Both the position numbers and the translations under genes were made by a program. A stretch of DNA of 28,552 bases from a virus: the IMG/VR virus record IMGVR_UViG_3300046011_006593, positions 1-28,552 of that record, one strand, 5' to 3'. The notes beneath the pieces are model-generated. The model did not search any database. It was not told the origin of the DNA and worked only from the letters and a program-made list of their open reading frames with translations. Shown here piece after piece: positions 1-7,500 of the stretch (position 1 is the stretch's first letter; every line of letters begins with the position of its first letter).

Positions 1-954
1 GCTCATCGCACCTTTTGCATAATCTGTCGCCCGATTTTCAAAAAAGTTAGTGTGAGTTGGCGCATTAATCATTTCCTCGACCCAGGGTAAAGGATTTCTT
101 TTTACTTTCATTATACCCTTGAGACCAAGACTAATAAGACGGCGATCAGTAATATAACGAATATAACGTTTAACGTCATCAGCAGATAGGTTATACATAT
201 CGCCCATGCCAAATGATAGATCGATAAAACGATCTTCGAGGTCAACCATTCTTGTTGCAATAGTATAGATTTCAGATTTGAGAGTATCGTTCCAAATTTC
301 ACGATTTTCCTCGATATAAGTTCTAAACAATTTAATCATTGACTCGGCGTGCATTGTTTCATCAACGATTGACCACGTTACAATCTGACCCATGCCTTTC
401 ATCTTTCCATGTCTTGGAAAATTTAACAGCATGATGAAGGAGCTAAACAATTGCATCCCTTCAGTAAATGCAGAGAATAGCGCGATATTCTTCGCAACAG
501 ATGCAGTGTTTACAAGCCCATTAGACCCATTCAAGATATAATCGTGTTTATCACGCATTTCTTGATACTCAAGAAACTGATTGTATGTGGTTTCAGGTAA
601 ACCAAGCGTCTCAATGAGATGACTATACGCTGCAATGTGCAATGCTTCGCGCGCCGCGAAGCCAGACAACATCATACGAATTTCTGGCTGAGGAAAATGA
701 GGAAGGTAATTACGAACGTAACCACCAGCAACGTCAATATCTCCTTGCGTAAAGAACCTGAATATGTGCGTGAGGAATTCTTTTTCATTTTGCGTAAGTT
801 TGTTTTTCCAGTCTTTAACATCTTCAATCATCGGGACTTCAGTATGCAACCAATGTGCTTGTTCATGTTTTAGCCAAGCGTCATATGCCCATGGATAACT
901 GAACGGTTTAAAATGTGATCTTTCGTCGGTAAGTCTAAGTTTCTTTTTAACCAT
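1..954 (-). CDS. nrdB: Class Ia ribonucleotide reductase small subunit (3' end outside window)
   Basis: The beta subunit makes the di-iron/tyrosyl radical that NrdA uses to reduce ribonucleotides to deoxyribonucleotides. The frame is open from the ATG at 954 to the window edge, giving 318 codons. The first iron-ligand motif is E103-xx-H106, with the radical tyrosine at Y110 (spacing ExxHxxxY, as E115/H118/Y122 in E. coli). The second ExxH is in DETMHAES. The visible end reads TNFFENRATDYAKG, which resembles the C-terminal part of many NrdB proteins, so only the extreme C-terminus should be missing. The start overlaps the stop of the thioredoxin gene by 8 bases (ATGGTTAA). Co-transcription with nrdA and thioredoxin is inferred from the spacing. 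Identification is from family motifs and is firm. Confidence 0.96.
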   Translation of the reverse strand, partial: MVKKKLRLTDERSHFKPFSYPWAYDAWLKHEQAHWLHTEVPMIEDVKDWKNKLTQNEKEFLTHIFRFFTQGDIDVAGGYVRNYLPHFPQPEIRMMLSGFAAREALHIAAYSHLIETLGLPETTYNQFLEYQEMRDKHDYILNGSNGLVNTASVAKNIALFSAFTEGMQLFSSFIMLLNFPRHGKMKGMGQIVTWSIVDETMHAESMIKLFRTYIEENREIWNDTLKSEIYTIATRMVDLEDRFIDLSFGMGDMYNLSADDVKRYIRYITDRRLISLGLKGIMKVKRNPLPWVEEMINAPTHTNFFENRATDYAKGAMS

Positions 955-1189
955 TTGCCCACTCTTTAATTTGATTTGGTGAATGAACGCCGACCAATCT
1001 TTTTTCAATCGACCCATCCTTTAACACCAATGTCGGCACTGAACGAATTGCGTATTCTACAGCCATGTCTTCAAATACGTCAATGTCGATAACTTCAATT
1101 GGAATGTCCAGGTTTGCTTGCTCTAAGTTCATTGACAATGCCTTACATGGTTGACACCATGAGGCAGTAAAACGATAAATCTTTTTCAT
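947..1189 (-). CDS. Minimal thioredoxin/glutaredoxin-like protein (NrdC role)
   Basis: This is an 80-residue thioredoxin-fold protein with the redox motif W11-C12-Q-P-C15 and the expected cis-proline loop SVPT (P52). It lacks the N-terminal helix and strand of full-size thioredoxin (about 105 residues), so it is glutaredoxin-sized like T4 NrdC. Placed between nrdA and nrdB, its likely job is to re-reduce the NrdA C-terminal cysteines after each turnover. The start has AAGGATTTAC in front. Its stop lies inside the nrdB start region. Fold and motif are visible; the partner is inferred from position. Confidence 0.9.
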   Translation of the reverse strand: MKKIYRFTASWCQPCKALSMNLEQANLDIPIEVIDIDVFEDMAVEYAIRSVPTLVLKDGSIEKRLVGVHSPNQIKEWANG

Positions 1190-1198
1190 GTAAATCCT

Positions 1199-1837
1199 TT
1201 ACTTGGTATACATTACATCTGTTGTATCACCTAAACGCCATTTCGGATTCGTTTCAACAACATATTTTTTTGTACACACTTTGAAGTCAGGGAACAACAT
1301 TTGTTTCGGATTGCTTGCTGCATCAAAGAATATGCACCGATTATTTGGTTGCGCTGCGTATTGCCCATTATCAAGTTCAATAAAATTAAACGACTTGTGA
1401 TCTTCAGGCCACTCGCTATAACTTGTATCAATAAGGTTTAGATCGGGACTTGCATTATCAACAGTAAACAAATAGTTTCCTGAATATAATTGTTTATCTT
1501 TCGCATAGAATTGGCATGATAAATTTCGAAGGAACGCCTTCTGCATGATTGCAATATTATAACTGAAACAGTCCCATATTTGCAATGTGTCTAAATCTAA
1601 AAAGTCATCAGGATTCAAAGCATCCTTCCTGCTCACAAATGCATTCAGAGGTAACTTGTCATATAGAGCGCCATACCGAGGAAGGTATGCTTCAATACGA
1701 AACGCTTGACTTCTTAAACTTTTTATTGACACCCATATACACGGTTCATATTCGCCGTGACCTTTTTCAAAATCATAAAGGAATTCACGGCGAATGTAAC
1801 AATGCACAGGGGGTAGATTGGCAATTAGAAAAGACAT
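1199..1837 (-). CDS. Conserved T4-like phage hypothetical protein between nrdA and thioredoxin
   Basis: A 212-residue protein of unknown function. The ATG at 1837 is preferred because it sits one base after the nrdA stop (TGATATG). A start 39 bases upstream (1876) would overlap the nrdA C-terminus. The protein is rich in aromatic residues and has no membrane segment, signal peptide or zinc motif that I can see. From memory, similar proteins with N-terminal PPVxCYIRxEFLYD and EAYLPxYGALYDKLP blocks occur in T4-like phages of aquatic bacteria. Its place inside the ribonucleotide reductase cluster suggests a link to nucleotide metabolism, but nothing in the sequence proves it. Confidence 0.8.
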   Translation of the reverse strand: MSFLIANLPPVHCYIRREFLYDFEKGHGEYEPCIWVSIKSLRSQAFRIEAYLPRYGALYDKLPLNAFVSRKDALNPDDFLDLDTLQIWDCFSYNIAIMQKAFLRNLSCQFYAKDKQLYSGNYLFTVDNASPDLNLIDTSYSEWPEDHKSFNFIELDNGQYAAQPNNRCIFFDAASNPKQMLFPDFKVCTKKYVVETNPKWRLGDTTDVMYTK

Positions 1838-1838
1838 A

Positions 1839-3638
1839 TCATCCCTCGCAAGCCAAACATTCTTCGCCCAGTGCAAGAGCCTTTAGATCGACTTCTTGAA
1901 TCACTTGTCTTTCAATCTTGTTCGATACTTTATCTGCCTTGCTGATTTTTTCTGACCTACAATAGTAAAGTGTTTTGAGACCTTGTTTCCATGCTTGAAA
2001 ATGAACTGCATGAAGATATTTTACACCTACATCTGGACGGAAAAAGAGGTTAATGGATTGTGCTTGGTCAATGAAACTTTGTCGCTGACTTGCGTGCTCC
2101 ACAACCCATCGCTGGTCAATCTCCATAGACGTTTTGAATACGTCCTTTTCCCAGTCAGACAATATGTCAAGGTGCTGTACTGATCCATCGTTTGCAATAA
2201 TACTTGACCAGATTTCTTGATAATCCAATCGCTTGTCAGCATCACACTTCTCCTTGATTATTTTGTCTAAGAACTTATTCTTGTTCAGATGAGCACCTGA
2301 TAGAGTATCTTGGCGATAAGCATTAGCACGATAAGGCTCGACGGAAGGACTTGTGTTACCCATAATAATACTAGAGCTAGCGTTAGGGGCGATAGCCATC
2401 GTATGTGAGAATCTACGTCCGGTTCCTTTTGCATCAGGAGCTTCGCCACGCTCTGAACCCAACTCCAAATTTGCTGCATCTAATTTTACTTTTACATTAT
2501 TAAAAATCTTCTTGTTTACACTTACTGCGAGGGATGATTCCCAGGGGATGTTTTTCTTTTGTAGATATGCATGAAAACCGAGGGCACCAATACCAATAGA
2601 GCGTTCCATAGTAGCAGAATATCTTGCTCGTGATATGCTATCAGGAGCATTATCAATGAAATACTGTAGAACGTTATCAAGCATCTCCGCCACGTCCCGA
2701 AGAAAAAGTTCGTTATCTTTCCAATCATCATAATACTCCAAATTCAAAGAGGATAAACAACACACGGCTGTTCGATCCTTATCTGTGGGAAGAACAATTT
2801 CACTGCAAAGGTTTGATTGTTTTACACTTAGACCTAATTTCTTTTGAAAGTCAGGCAAGTGCCTGTTACTTGTATCGATAAAATGAATATAAGGTTCGCC
2901 CGTATGCATTCGCATCTCAAGAATGCGTTGCCAAAGTTCTTTTGCTGATACGACCTCGCGAACATCACCGTTATGAGGATCTTTCAATTCCCATGAATCA
3001 TCGGCTGATGGGTCCAACATACACCTTTCAATGATTTGCATAAAGTCATCGGTGATGTTAATCCCATGATGCAAGTTTAACGCTCGCATATTAGGATCAC
3101 CTGTTGCTTTTCGCATTTCAAGGAAGAGATGAATATCAGGGTGGGAAACATCAAGATATGCAGCATAAGAACCACGGCGAGTGCGACCTTGACGATATGC
3201 CAGCGAGGAGGCATCGTAAGTACGCAAGTGAGGCATAACGCCAACAGACTTGTCATCAGCAGAACGTATTCCAATACCAATTCCAATTCCGCCTCCTAAC
3301 ATTGAAAGCCAGTTTACCTCTGAAAGACAGTCCACCAAACCTTCTGCGCTATCGTGTAGGTAGGGTAGAAAACATGAAATAGGCAAGCCACGGCGAGAAC
3401 GCCCAAAAGACAAAATGGGAGTAGAATAACTGAGCCAATGCTGACTGCTGTACTCATATAACCTTTGAGCGTGTTCCGGCGTGGAAGAGAAAGTTTTTGA
3501 GACATATGCGAACCTTTCTTGTGGTGATGTTTCATCCTCTCGCATATATGATTCTTTTAAACGCTTTAAACCCAATTCATCAAACAATGCATCTCGTGAA
3601 TAGTCTAATACAATACCATGCAAAACATTTTTGCTCAT
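1839..3638 (-). CDS. nrdA: Class Ia ribonucleotide reductase large subunit, short form
   Basis: This is the catalytic alpha subunit, 599 residues against 761 in E. coli. Active-site residues are present: C89 in PISCF (E. coli C225), N276-L-C278-S-E280 (N437/C439/E441), C293 in AVCCLSS (C462), and the radical-transfer pair Y558-Y559 in LKTLYY. The mobile C-terminal thiol pair is C594/C597. The usual N-terminal ATP cone, the domain that shuts the enzyme off with dATP, is absent: the protein begins almost at the 10-stranded barrel. The start at 3638 has AGGATTCTAC upstream. It is transcribed just before the 212-aa gene, thioredoxin and nrdB. Confidence 0.97.
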   Translation of the reverse strand: MSKNVLHGIVLDYSRDALFDELGLKRLKESYMREDETSPQERFAYVSKTFSSTPEHAQRLYEYSSQHWLSYSTPILSFGRSRRGLPISCFLPYLHDSAEGLVDCLSEVNWLSMLGGGIGIGIGIRSADDKSVGVMPHLRTYDASSLAYRQGRTRRGSYAAYLDVSHPDIHLFLEMRKATGDPNMRALNLHHGINITDDFMQIIERCMLDPSADDSWELKDPHNGDVREVVSAKELWQRILEMRMHTGEPYIHFIDTSNRHLPDFQKKLGLSVKQSNLCSEIVLPTDKDRTAVCCLSSLNLEYYDDWKDNELFLRDVAEMLDNVLQYFIDNAPDSISRARYSATMERSIGIGALGFHAYLQKKNIPWESSLAVSVNKKIFNNVKVKLDAANLELGSERGEAPDAKGTGRRFSHTMAIAPNASSSIIMGNTSPSVEPYRANAYRQDTLSGAHLNKNKFLDKIIKEKCDADKRLDYQEIWSSIIANDGSVQHLDILSDWEKDVFKTSMEIDQRWVVEHASQRQSFIDQAQSINLFFRPDVGVKYLHAVHFQAWKQGLKTLYYCRSEKISKADKVSNKIERQVIQEVDLKALALGEECLACEG

Positions 3639-3655
3639 GTAGAATCCTGTTTTAA

Positions 3656-4024
3656 TTATTTTTCTAAAATTTGTTTTATGTTTGGAGGTGAATATGTATC
3701 AGGTTTCAAAACCTTGCCATCCTCGCGCTTTACTAGAACACCATCTTTCATTTTTGAAAAGTTTGATCGTGCAACTTCGTCCCATACTTTTTGGATAGGA
3801 ATACCCAATGAATGACAAAGACCTTCAATAACCCAAATCAAATCAGCACAAGCGTCTGCAGTTTCAACAATATCAAAATGTTTAAATGCATATGAAAGTT
3901 CATAAAATTCTTCACGAACTAAATCAAAGTATAACATTGATTGTTGATTAAATGGTTGTAAATCTTCATGTACATTTTGTTTTCCTGCTTGCATAAACTT
4001 CGCAACATCATCTCGTGTATCCAT
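3656..4024 (-). CDS. MazG-like nucleotide pyrophosphohydrolase
   Basis: A 122-residue all-alpha NTP pyrophosphatase-like protein. The metal-binding helices are visible as R-E38-E39-F-Y-E42 and E54-xx-D57-xxx-D61, the EExxE/ExxD pattern of the MazG/HisE/dUTPase-2 superfamily. The C-terminal block NFSKMKDG...DGKVLKP...YSPPN matches a form common in phages. The start at 4024 is chosen for the AGGAGTAAGA leader and the 2-base gap after the thyX stop. A start 39 bases upstream would run into thyX. The likely role is hydrolysis of non-canonical or excess (d)NTPs, or of an alarmone, during infection. The true substrate is unknown. Confidence 0.85.
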   Translation of the reverse strand: MDTRDDVAKFMQAGKQNVHEDLQPFNQQSMLYFDLVREEFYELSYAFKHFDIVETADACADLIWVIEGLCHSLGIPIQKVWDEVARSNFSKMKDGVLVKREDGKVLKPDTYSPPNIKQILEK

Positions 4025-4026
4025 TC

Positions 4027-4710
4027 TTACTCCTGAACAAATTCTGTAGCCATCGGAAAACATTTTGCAATAACATCAGCACACGCCTTTGCAATTTCAA
4101 TATGTTCTTTTTGTGTTCCGTTTCCGGATCTGAGTTCAATATAATGCACCCATGATCTTAATGTACCGTTTATGTATAGGCGAGAAATTGTGTTACCTTC
4201 AGGAAGAACAGCTCGAGCAACTTCCTTTGCGATACCCTTTGAAACTGCCCACTCGTAAGCATTTTTTGCTTCAATGATAACACGTTGTTGCATCATTTCC
4301 CATTGATATGCAAGTTGACGATCTGCATCATCACGTAAATTTAAATCTACACTATTTTGTCGATTGTTGGTGTCTTGGTATCTTGCTTCTCGTAATACGA
4401 AAGCCAATTCTTTGGTGGGGTCGGCGTATCTTTGACTAAATTCCTGAAAGCTAAAACTTCGATGGCGCAAAATTTGTCGAGCAATATCTCTTGTGGTTTC
4501 AACCTCGAGGCAGGCTGAGACCATTTCGAGAGGTGACCAGTGTTTGTGCTTTGTGAGGTATCTGATGAGCTTTTCAGATGTTTGAGTGTTGAATTGGTTC
4601 GCAGGATTGGAGACACGGGCGCAATAGGCGATAAGTTCTTGAACATCATACATACCTTCCTTTTGCAGTTCAGTCGACGGTTTAGAATAACTAATTAAGT
4701 TTACTTTCAT
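4027..4710 (-). CDS. thyX: Flavin-dependent thymidylate synthase
   Basis: ThyX makes dTMP from dUMP using FAD, NADPH and methylene-tetrahydrofolate. The 227-residue length is typical. The signature RHR-x7-S is at R82-H83-R84...S92, followed by Q-R94. ARVSNP is at 31-36 and a C-terminal NGTLRSWVHYIELR block holds the substrate-binding Arg/His residues. It overlaps the upstream Cys-rich gene by ATGA and is followed after 2 bases by the MazG-like gene. Together with nrdA and nrdB it gives the phage its own dTTP supply, without the classical ThyA (td) that T4 carries. Confidence 0.97.
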   Translation of the reverse strand: MKVNLISYSKPSTELQKEGMYDVQELIAYCARVSNPANQFNTQTSEKLIRYLTKHKHWSPLEMVSACLEVETTRDIARQILRHRSFSFQEFSQRYADPTKELAFVLREARYQDTNNRQNSVDLNLRDDADRQLAYQWEMMQQRVIIEAKNAYEWAVSKGIAKEVARAVLPEGNTISRLYINGTLRSWVHYIELRSGNGTQKEHIEIAKACADVIAKCFPMATEFVQE

Positions 4711-4967
4711 TTATATTCCCATTCACATGTTTGATCAAAACTTTTTTCTTGCATTGTCTTTTCACCCCAGACATGCCGTGGGTTATCACACATAATGCAT
4801 TTTGGGTTACCACAATTTAGTACATGGTGTTTAGCAAATCTATGTGGTTGTTCAGTGTATTTTTCATCCATACCATATTGTTTTGCAATACGTACTTGTT
4901 TTTTAATTGCGTTTTCCTCTTTAAGAATTCTACGGGATCTTTTAGATTTGGTTTCTTCGTCACTCAT
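4707..4967 (-). CDS. Small Cys-rich phage protein, probable zinc ribbon
   Basis: An 86-residue protein of unknown function. The N-terminal half is lysine/arginine-rich and helical (residues 7-35). The centre has C-GNPK-C-IM-C-DNPR, a C-x4-C-x2-C group followed later by a lone Cys near the C-terminus, which together could hold one zinc. CGNPxCxxCxNPR is a pattern I recall from small conserved proteins of many tailed phages. It starts directly after the primase stop (TAAATG) and overlaps thyX by ATGA, so it is made from the primase-thyX transcript. Confidence 0.75.
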   Translation of the reverse strand: MSDEETKSKRSRRILKEENAIKKQVRIAKQYGMDEKYTEQPHRFAKHHVLNCGNPKCIMCDNPRHVWGEKTMQEKSFDQTCEWEYK

Positions 4968-5987
4968 TTAACACCTTTTCCAAGCGTAGAAGTTAGCACG
5001 CGCCTGCAATCCGCGAAAAGTATTCTTATCAATTAACGACTGTACATATGCAAGTGATTTCCCTGCTTTCACAATGTCATTAATATCTTTTTCCTTAAGA
5101 GATTGAGGCCAGATCACAACATTGTAGTCCTTTTCAACCAAATTCTCAATTACTTTACATACTTCCTTATTCCTCGGCTGATTGTCCACAATGACTGTCA
5201 TATTATCTTTTGAATATTCTAGAAGTTCCAACTTATTAAAACCTGTTCCAATCACGGCGATTGCATTAGGTAAAAACAAACTATCAATAGGACCTTCTGT
5301 GACATATATATGCTTCTTTGAATTTACACTCTCACGACCAAAAACAAGTAACTCATCCTGCTTTATTTTTACAGTTATGTATCTAAGTTCTTCGTTTCCC
5401 AATGCTCGACAAGTTACACCTGCTAATTGTAAATTGTTATCATATAAGGGCATAACCAAGCGAGGCTCTTCACCTTTTATACGATTCTTCATTGACTCAG
5501 ATATTTGTTCAATCTTTTTGATATTGTCAATAAAGTACAATGATTTAAACTTATCTGTAGGTATTTTTCTTTCGTGACAATACTTTGTAGCAATATGATC
5601 TTCAGGCAGCGTATCAAGGCGATCAAAAAGTTCATCGATTAAACTTTTTTTCTCCACAACAGGTTCGACAAATTTGAATTGAGGTGTTTTGTGTGACTTA
5701 TTCGGAGCAGCTCCGTCTGCATATCTTTCCAATGCGTATTGTGAGTATAACGTCTGATCTGTTTGTTTTAGAAATGTTCCAAAGTGTATCGATACAGAAC
5801 AATTGTGACACTTCATAAACATATCGTTTTTAACTTTATAGAAGTAACCTCTTGCCTTTGACTTTTTTGATGATGAGTCGCCGCAAATGGTACAACGAAA
5901 GTTAAAAAGATAATCACCCTTTCTTTTAAAGAGAGGTAGACGACCTGAAAGGAAATTAATATATTTTAGATCAATGTATAACGACAT
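4968..5987 (-). CDS. 61: DNA primase, T4 gp61-like
   Basis: The lagging-strand primase is 339 residues (T4 gp61 has 342). The N-terminal zinc-binding domain has C32-xx-C35 and C60-xx-C63. The TOPRIM domain follows, with the catalytic glutamate in VTEGPIDSL and an acidic motif in MTVIVDNQ. It should act with the gp41 helicase encoded at 20913-22283. A very strong SD (AAGGAGG) lies 6 bases before the start. This SD sits in the loop of a hairpin whose stem includes the start codon, and a sigma-70 promoter overlaps the 5' arm. This suggests translation depends on which promoter made the mRNA. Confidence 0.93.
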   Translation of the reverse strand: MSLYIDLKYINFLSGRLPLFKRKGDYLFNFRCTICGDSSSKKSKARGYFYKVKNDMFMKCHNCSVSIHFGTFLKQTDQTLYSQYALERYADGAAPNKSHKTPQFKFVEPVVEKKSLIDELFDRLDTLPEDHIATKYCHERKIPTDKFKSLYFIDNIKKIEQISESMKNRIKGEEPRLVMPLYDNNLQLAGVTCRALGNEELRYITVKIKQDELLVFGRESVNSKKHIYVTEGPIDSLFLPNAIAVIGTGFNKLELLEYSKDNMTVIVDNQPRNKEVCKVIENLVEKDYNVVIWPQSLKEKDINDIVKAGKSLAYVQSLIDKNTFRGLQARANFYAWKRC

Positions 5988-6012
5988 GATAGGCCTCCTT
6001 GAAACCTATCAT
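5986..6012 (-). promoter_or_regulatory. Hairpin over the primase start codon, SD in loop
   Basis: On the minus strand ATGATAGG (6012-6005) pairs perfectly with CCTATCAT (5993-5986). The 11-base loop TTTCAAGGAGG contains the SD. The first two bases of the primase ATG are in the 3' arm. The -10 box of the local promoter (6013-6008) is the 5' arm itself, so RNA started about 7 bases further on lacks that arm and cannot fold this way. The pairing is seen; the regulatory effect is inferred by analogy with T4 genes e, soc and 49. Confidence 0.6.
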
Positions 6013-6036
6013 AGTACACTACAACCAATTTGTCAA
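6008..6036 (-). promoter_or_regulatory. Sigma-70-type promoter before primase
   Basis: TTGACA (6036-6031), a 17-base spacer and TATGAT (6013-6008) form a near-consensus host promoter. The TGA stop of the 93-aa gene lies inside the -35 box. The predicted transcript starts near 6001 and has a leader of about 14 bases carrying AAGGAGG. Confidence 0.8.
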
Positions 6037-6314
6037 TTTGATTTTTTCTTTGGTGTGCGCTTTTTAGCAGGAGCTTTTTTCTTTTCAGGTTTAGCTTCAA
6101 CCGCAGGAGCAACTTCAACTGTCGATGTTGTTACTGTCAACGTCGCTTCGTGTTTTACTTCATCAAATTTTAACTCAAGCTGTTTGGGTTCTTCTTTTAC
6201 AACCGGAACAGGTTCTTCTTTTTTAACCTCAACAACAGGAGGCGGTGCGGGTGTATCCTCTTTAGGGAGGGGGACACCAAAGAAGTAATTTTTAAATTTT
6301 GCCCATGAATTCAT
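6033..6314 (-). CDS. Lys/Pro/Glu-rich low-complexity protein
   Basis: A 93-residue protein. Residues 1-15 (MNSWAKFKNYFFGVP) look amphipathic. The rest is a charged, probably unfolded tail of Pro/Glu/Val/Lys runs ending in a basic stretch of Ala, Pro and Lys (APAKKRTPKKKSN). No domain is recognised. It overlaps the 3' end of the 184-aa gene by 23 bases and has GGAAG 8 bases before the ATG. A basic tail of this kind suits nucleic-acid or virion interior contact, but this is a guess. The stop codon is inside the -35 box of the primase promoter, so it is the last gene before an early promoter. Confidence 0.65.
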   Translation of the reverse strand: MNSWAKFKNYFFGVPLPKEDTPAPPPVVEVKKEEPVPVVKEEPKQLELKFDEVKHEATLTVTTSTVEVAPAVEAKPEKKKAPAKKRTPKKKSN

Positions 6315-6846
6315 CTTTTTTCTTCCTTCTAAACATGTTAAGTTTATTCATCTTCGGTACAGGAGGTTCATCGGGAGGAAGGCCTGCTATCCCTCCAGAT
6401 ACCGCAGCATTATTGGCGGGTGCTCCGCCATCTTCTTCATCAAGATACTGTTTGAATGTCATTGAATATTTATTGTTGAAGAAATTCTCGACTAACGTTG
6501 TGTCATGTTCTTGTTTAAGAGACTCTAAGAACATTCTTTCAAGATTGATAGGTTCTACACCTTTTTCATACTGTTCACGTATGAGCGCGAAAGCGGCTGC
6601 GTAAGAGAGAAATTTTTTATTTTCGACAGGAACTTTTTCAATGATTCGCTTCAAACGAAACACAAGACGATGTAGAAGGCTGTATGCATCTCGTTCTTCA
6701 GTTGTTTTTAACTGAACTGCTTTTTTAAGGATCTTACCCTTTGCGTCTATAATACCTAAACGAAAAGCATCTGTCTTGTCAAATGGTGTGACAAGCATCT
6801 TTAAGATGCGGTAGACAATCGCGGCGTCGATAAAACGATTTGGCAT
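6292..6846 (-). CDS. Conserved phage protein of unknown function
   Basis: A 184-residue protein. Residues 1-115 look like a compact helical domain beginning RFIDAAIVYRILKMLVTPFDKTDAF. A middle low-complexity linker (GGAPANNAAVSGG) leads to a basic tail FRRKKKDEF. I recall this N-terminal block from T4-like phages of marine bacteria, where it lies near virion genes, but I cannot name a function. Its ATG overlaps the preceding stop in TAATG, so translation is probably coupled. Its 3' end overlaps the start of the 93-aa gene. Confidence 0.75.
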   Translation of the reverse strand: MPNRFIDAAIVYRILKMLVTPFDKTDAFRLGIIDAKGKILKKAVQLKTTEERDAYSLLHRLVFRLKRIIEKVPVENKKFLSYAAAFALIREQYEKGVEPINLERMFLESLKQEHDTTLVENFFNNKYSMTFKQYLDEEDGGAPANNAAVSGGIAGLPPDEPPVPKMNKLNMFRRKKKDEFMGKI

Positions 6847-7229
6847 TAAATGACTCTAAGTTTGTTGATTACTTCTGAATCCAAAGGTATATCAGATTCG
6901 TTTACTCCAGTATATAAAATGACATTTTCGGGCATAATGTTTAAAAATACTAGGAAGGTTTTCAAAGTAGGCCAGTGCTTTTTGTCAATTTTATAAAACA
7001 ACATTTTAACAGATGCTTCAGGCCCAAACAAGTTACTAATTACAATAATATGATTCAAAAGTAATCTTTCTTTCAAACCCTTCCCTGCATGATAACGCCC
7101 CAACAGTCGTTTTACATACTTAAACTTTTTCATATCTTCATTGAATTCAGATAGTCCCTTACATGCAGGGTTATCGTAATTCTTTATAGCATATATTAAA
7201 AAGTTATCTTCAGTCAAGTCAAAAATCAT
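6846..7229 (-). CDS. Conserved T4-like phage protein of unknown function
   Basis: A 127-residue soluble protein, mostly alpha-helical by composition, with the conserved-looking start FDLTEDNFLIYAIKNYDNP and the block LLNHIIVISNLFGPEASVKMLFYKI. From memory it belongs to a small family seen across T4-like phages of aquatic bacteria, often beside structural genes. No catalytic motif, signal peptide or membrane segment is visible. It starts 1 base after the stop of the 89-aa gene and ends in a TAATG overlap, so it is part of the late structural transcript. Confidence 0.75.
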   Translation of the reverse strand: MIFDLTEDNFLIYAIKNYDNPACKGLSEFNEDMKKFKYVKRLLGRYHAGKGLKERLLLNHIIVISNLFGPEASVKMLFYKIDKKHWPTLKTFLVFLNIMPENVILYTGVNESDIPLDSEVINKLRVI

Positions 7230-7230
7230 T

Positions 7231-7500
7231 TTACCAAGTGGTTAGTGCTACTCTCTTCCAAACGTTCGCAGAACCTGTATAGTCTGCTGTACAAATGTAA
7301 AGGTAGTTCGTATCAAATGCAATCATGCCTTTTTTGTCACCTGCGGCTCCTACAGTTGCTGCAGGTGCTGTTTTAACTTGTGTAAGAGCCGCAATTACAT
7401 TGCCTGCACTGATTTTTCTGCTGTTTCCACCCGATACTACATAAAGTAGATCAGAGGAAACAACAGAGTTCGTTGCAGTTTGTTCAGAAAGTTTAGGCAT
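7231..7500 (-). CDS. Small virion/tail-fibre-like protein
   Basis: An 89-residue protein. It opens with PKLSEQTATNSVVSSDLLYVVSGGNSRKIS, a pattern typical of phage tail-fibre and baseplate appendage proteins. It ends with DTNYLYICTADYTGSANVWKR, the short beta motif found at the end of such domains. No trimerisation region is present, so it may be a free adaptor or decoration subunit. It overlaps the 191-aa gene by 8 bases. The structural role is inferred from sequence style and neighbours. Confidence 0.7.
   Translation of the reverse strand: MPKLSEQTATNSVVSSDLLYVVSGGNSRKISAGNVIAALTQVKTAPAATVGAAGDKKGMIAFDTNYLYICTADYTGSANVWKRVALTTW

Noticed and set aside
4704-4711. TATAAATG-like sequence at the thyX start, and a similar one at the dps start near 12020.
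   Set aside because: Each overlaps the start codon of the gene it would serve and arises from a TAA stop or AT-rich codons next to ATG, so it cannot act as its late promoter.
5182-5577. 131-codon plus-strand frame opposite the primase gene.
   Set aside because: It mirrors the codon structure of primase, which has clear zinc and TOPRIM motifs. No promoter or SD was found on the plus strand.
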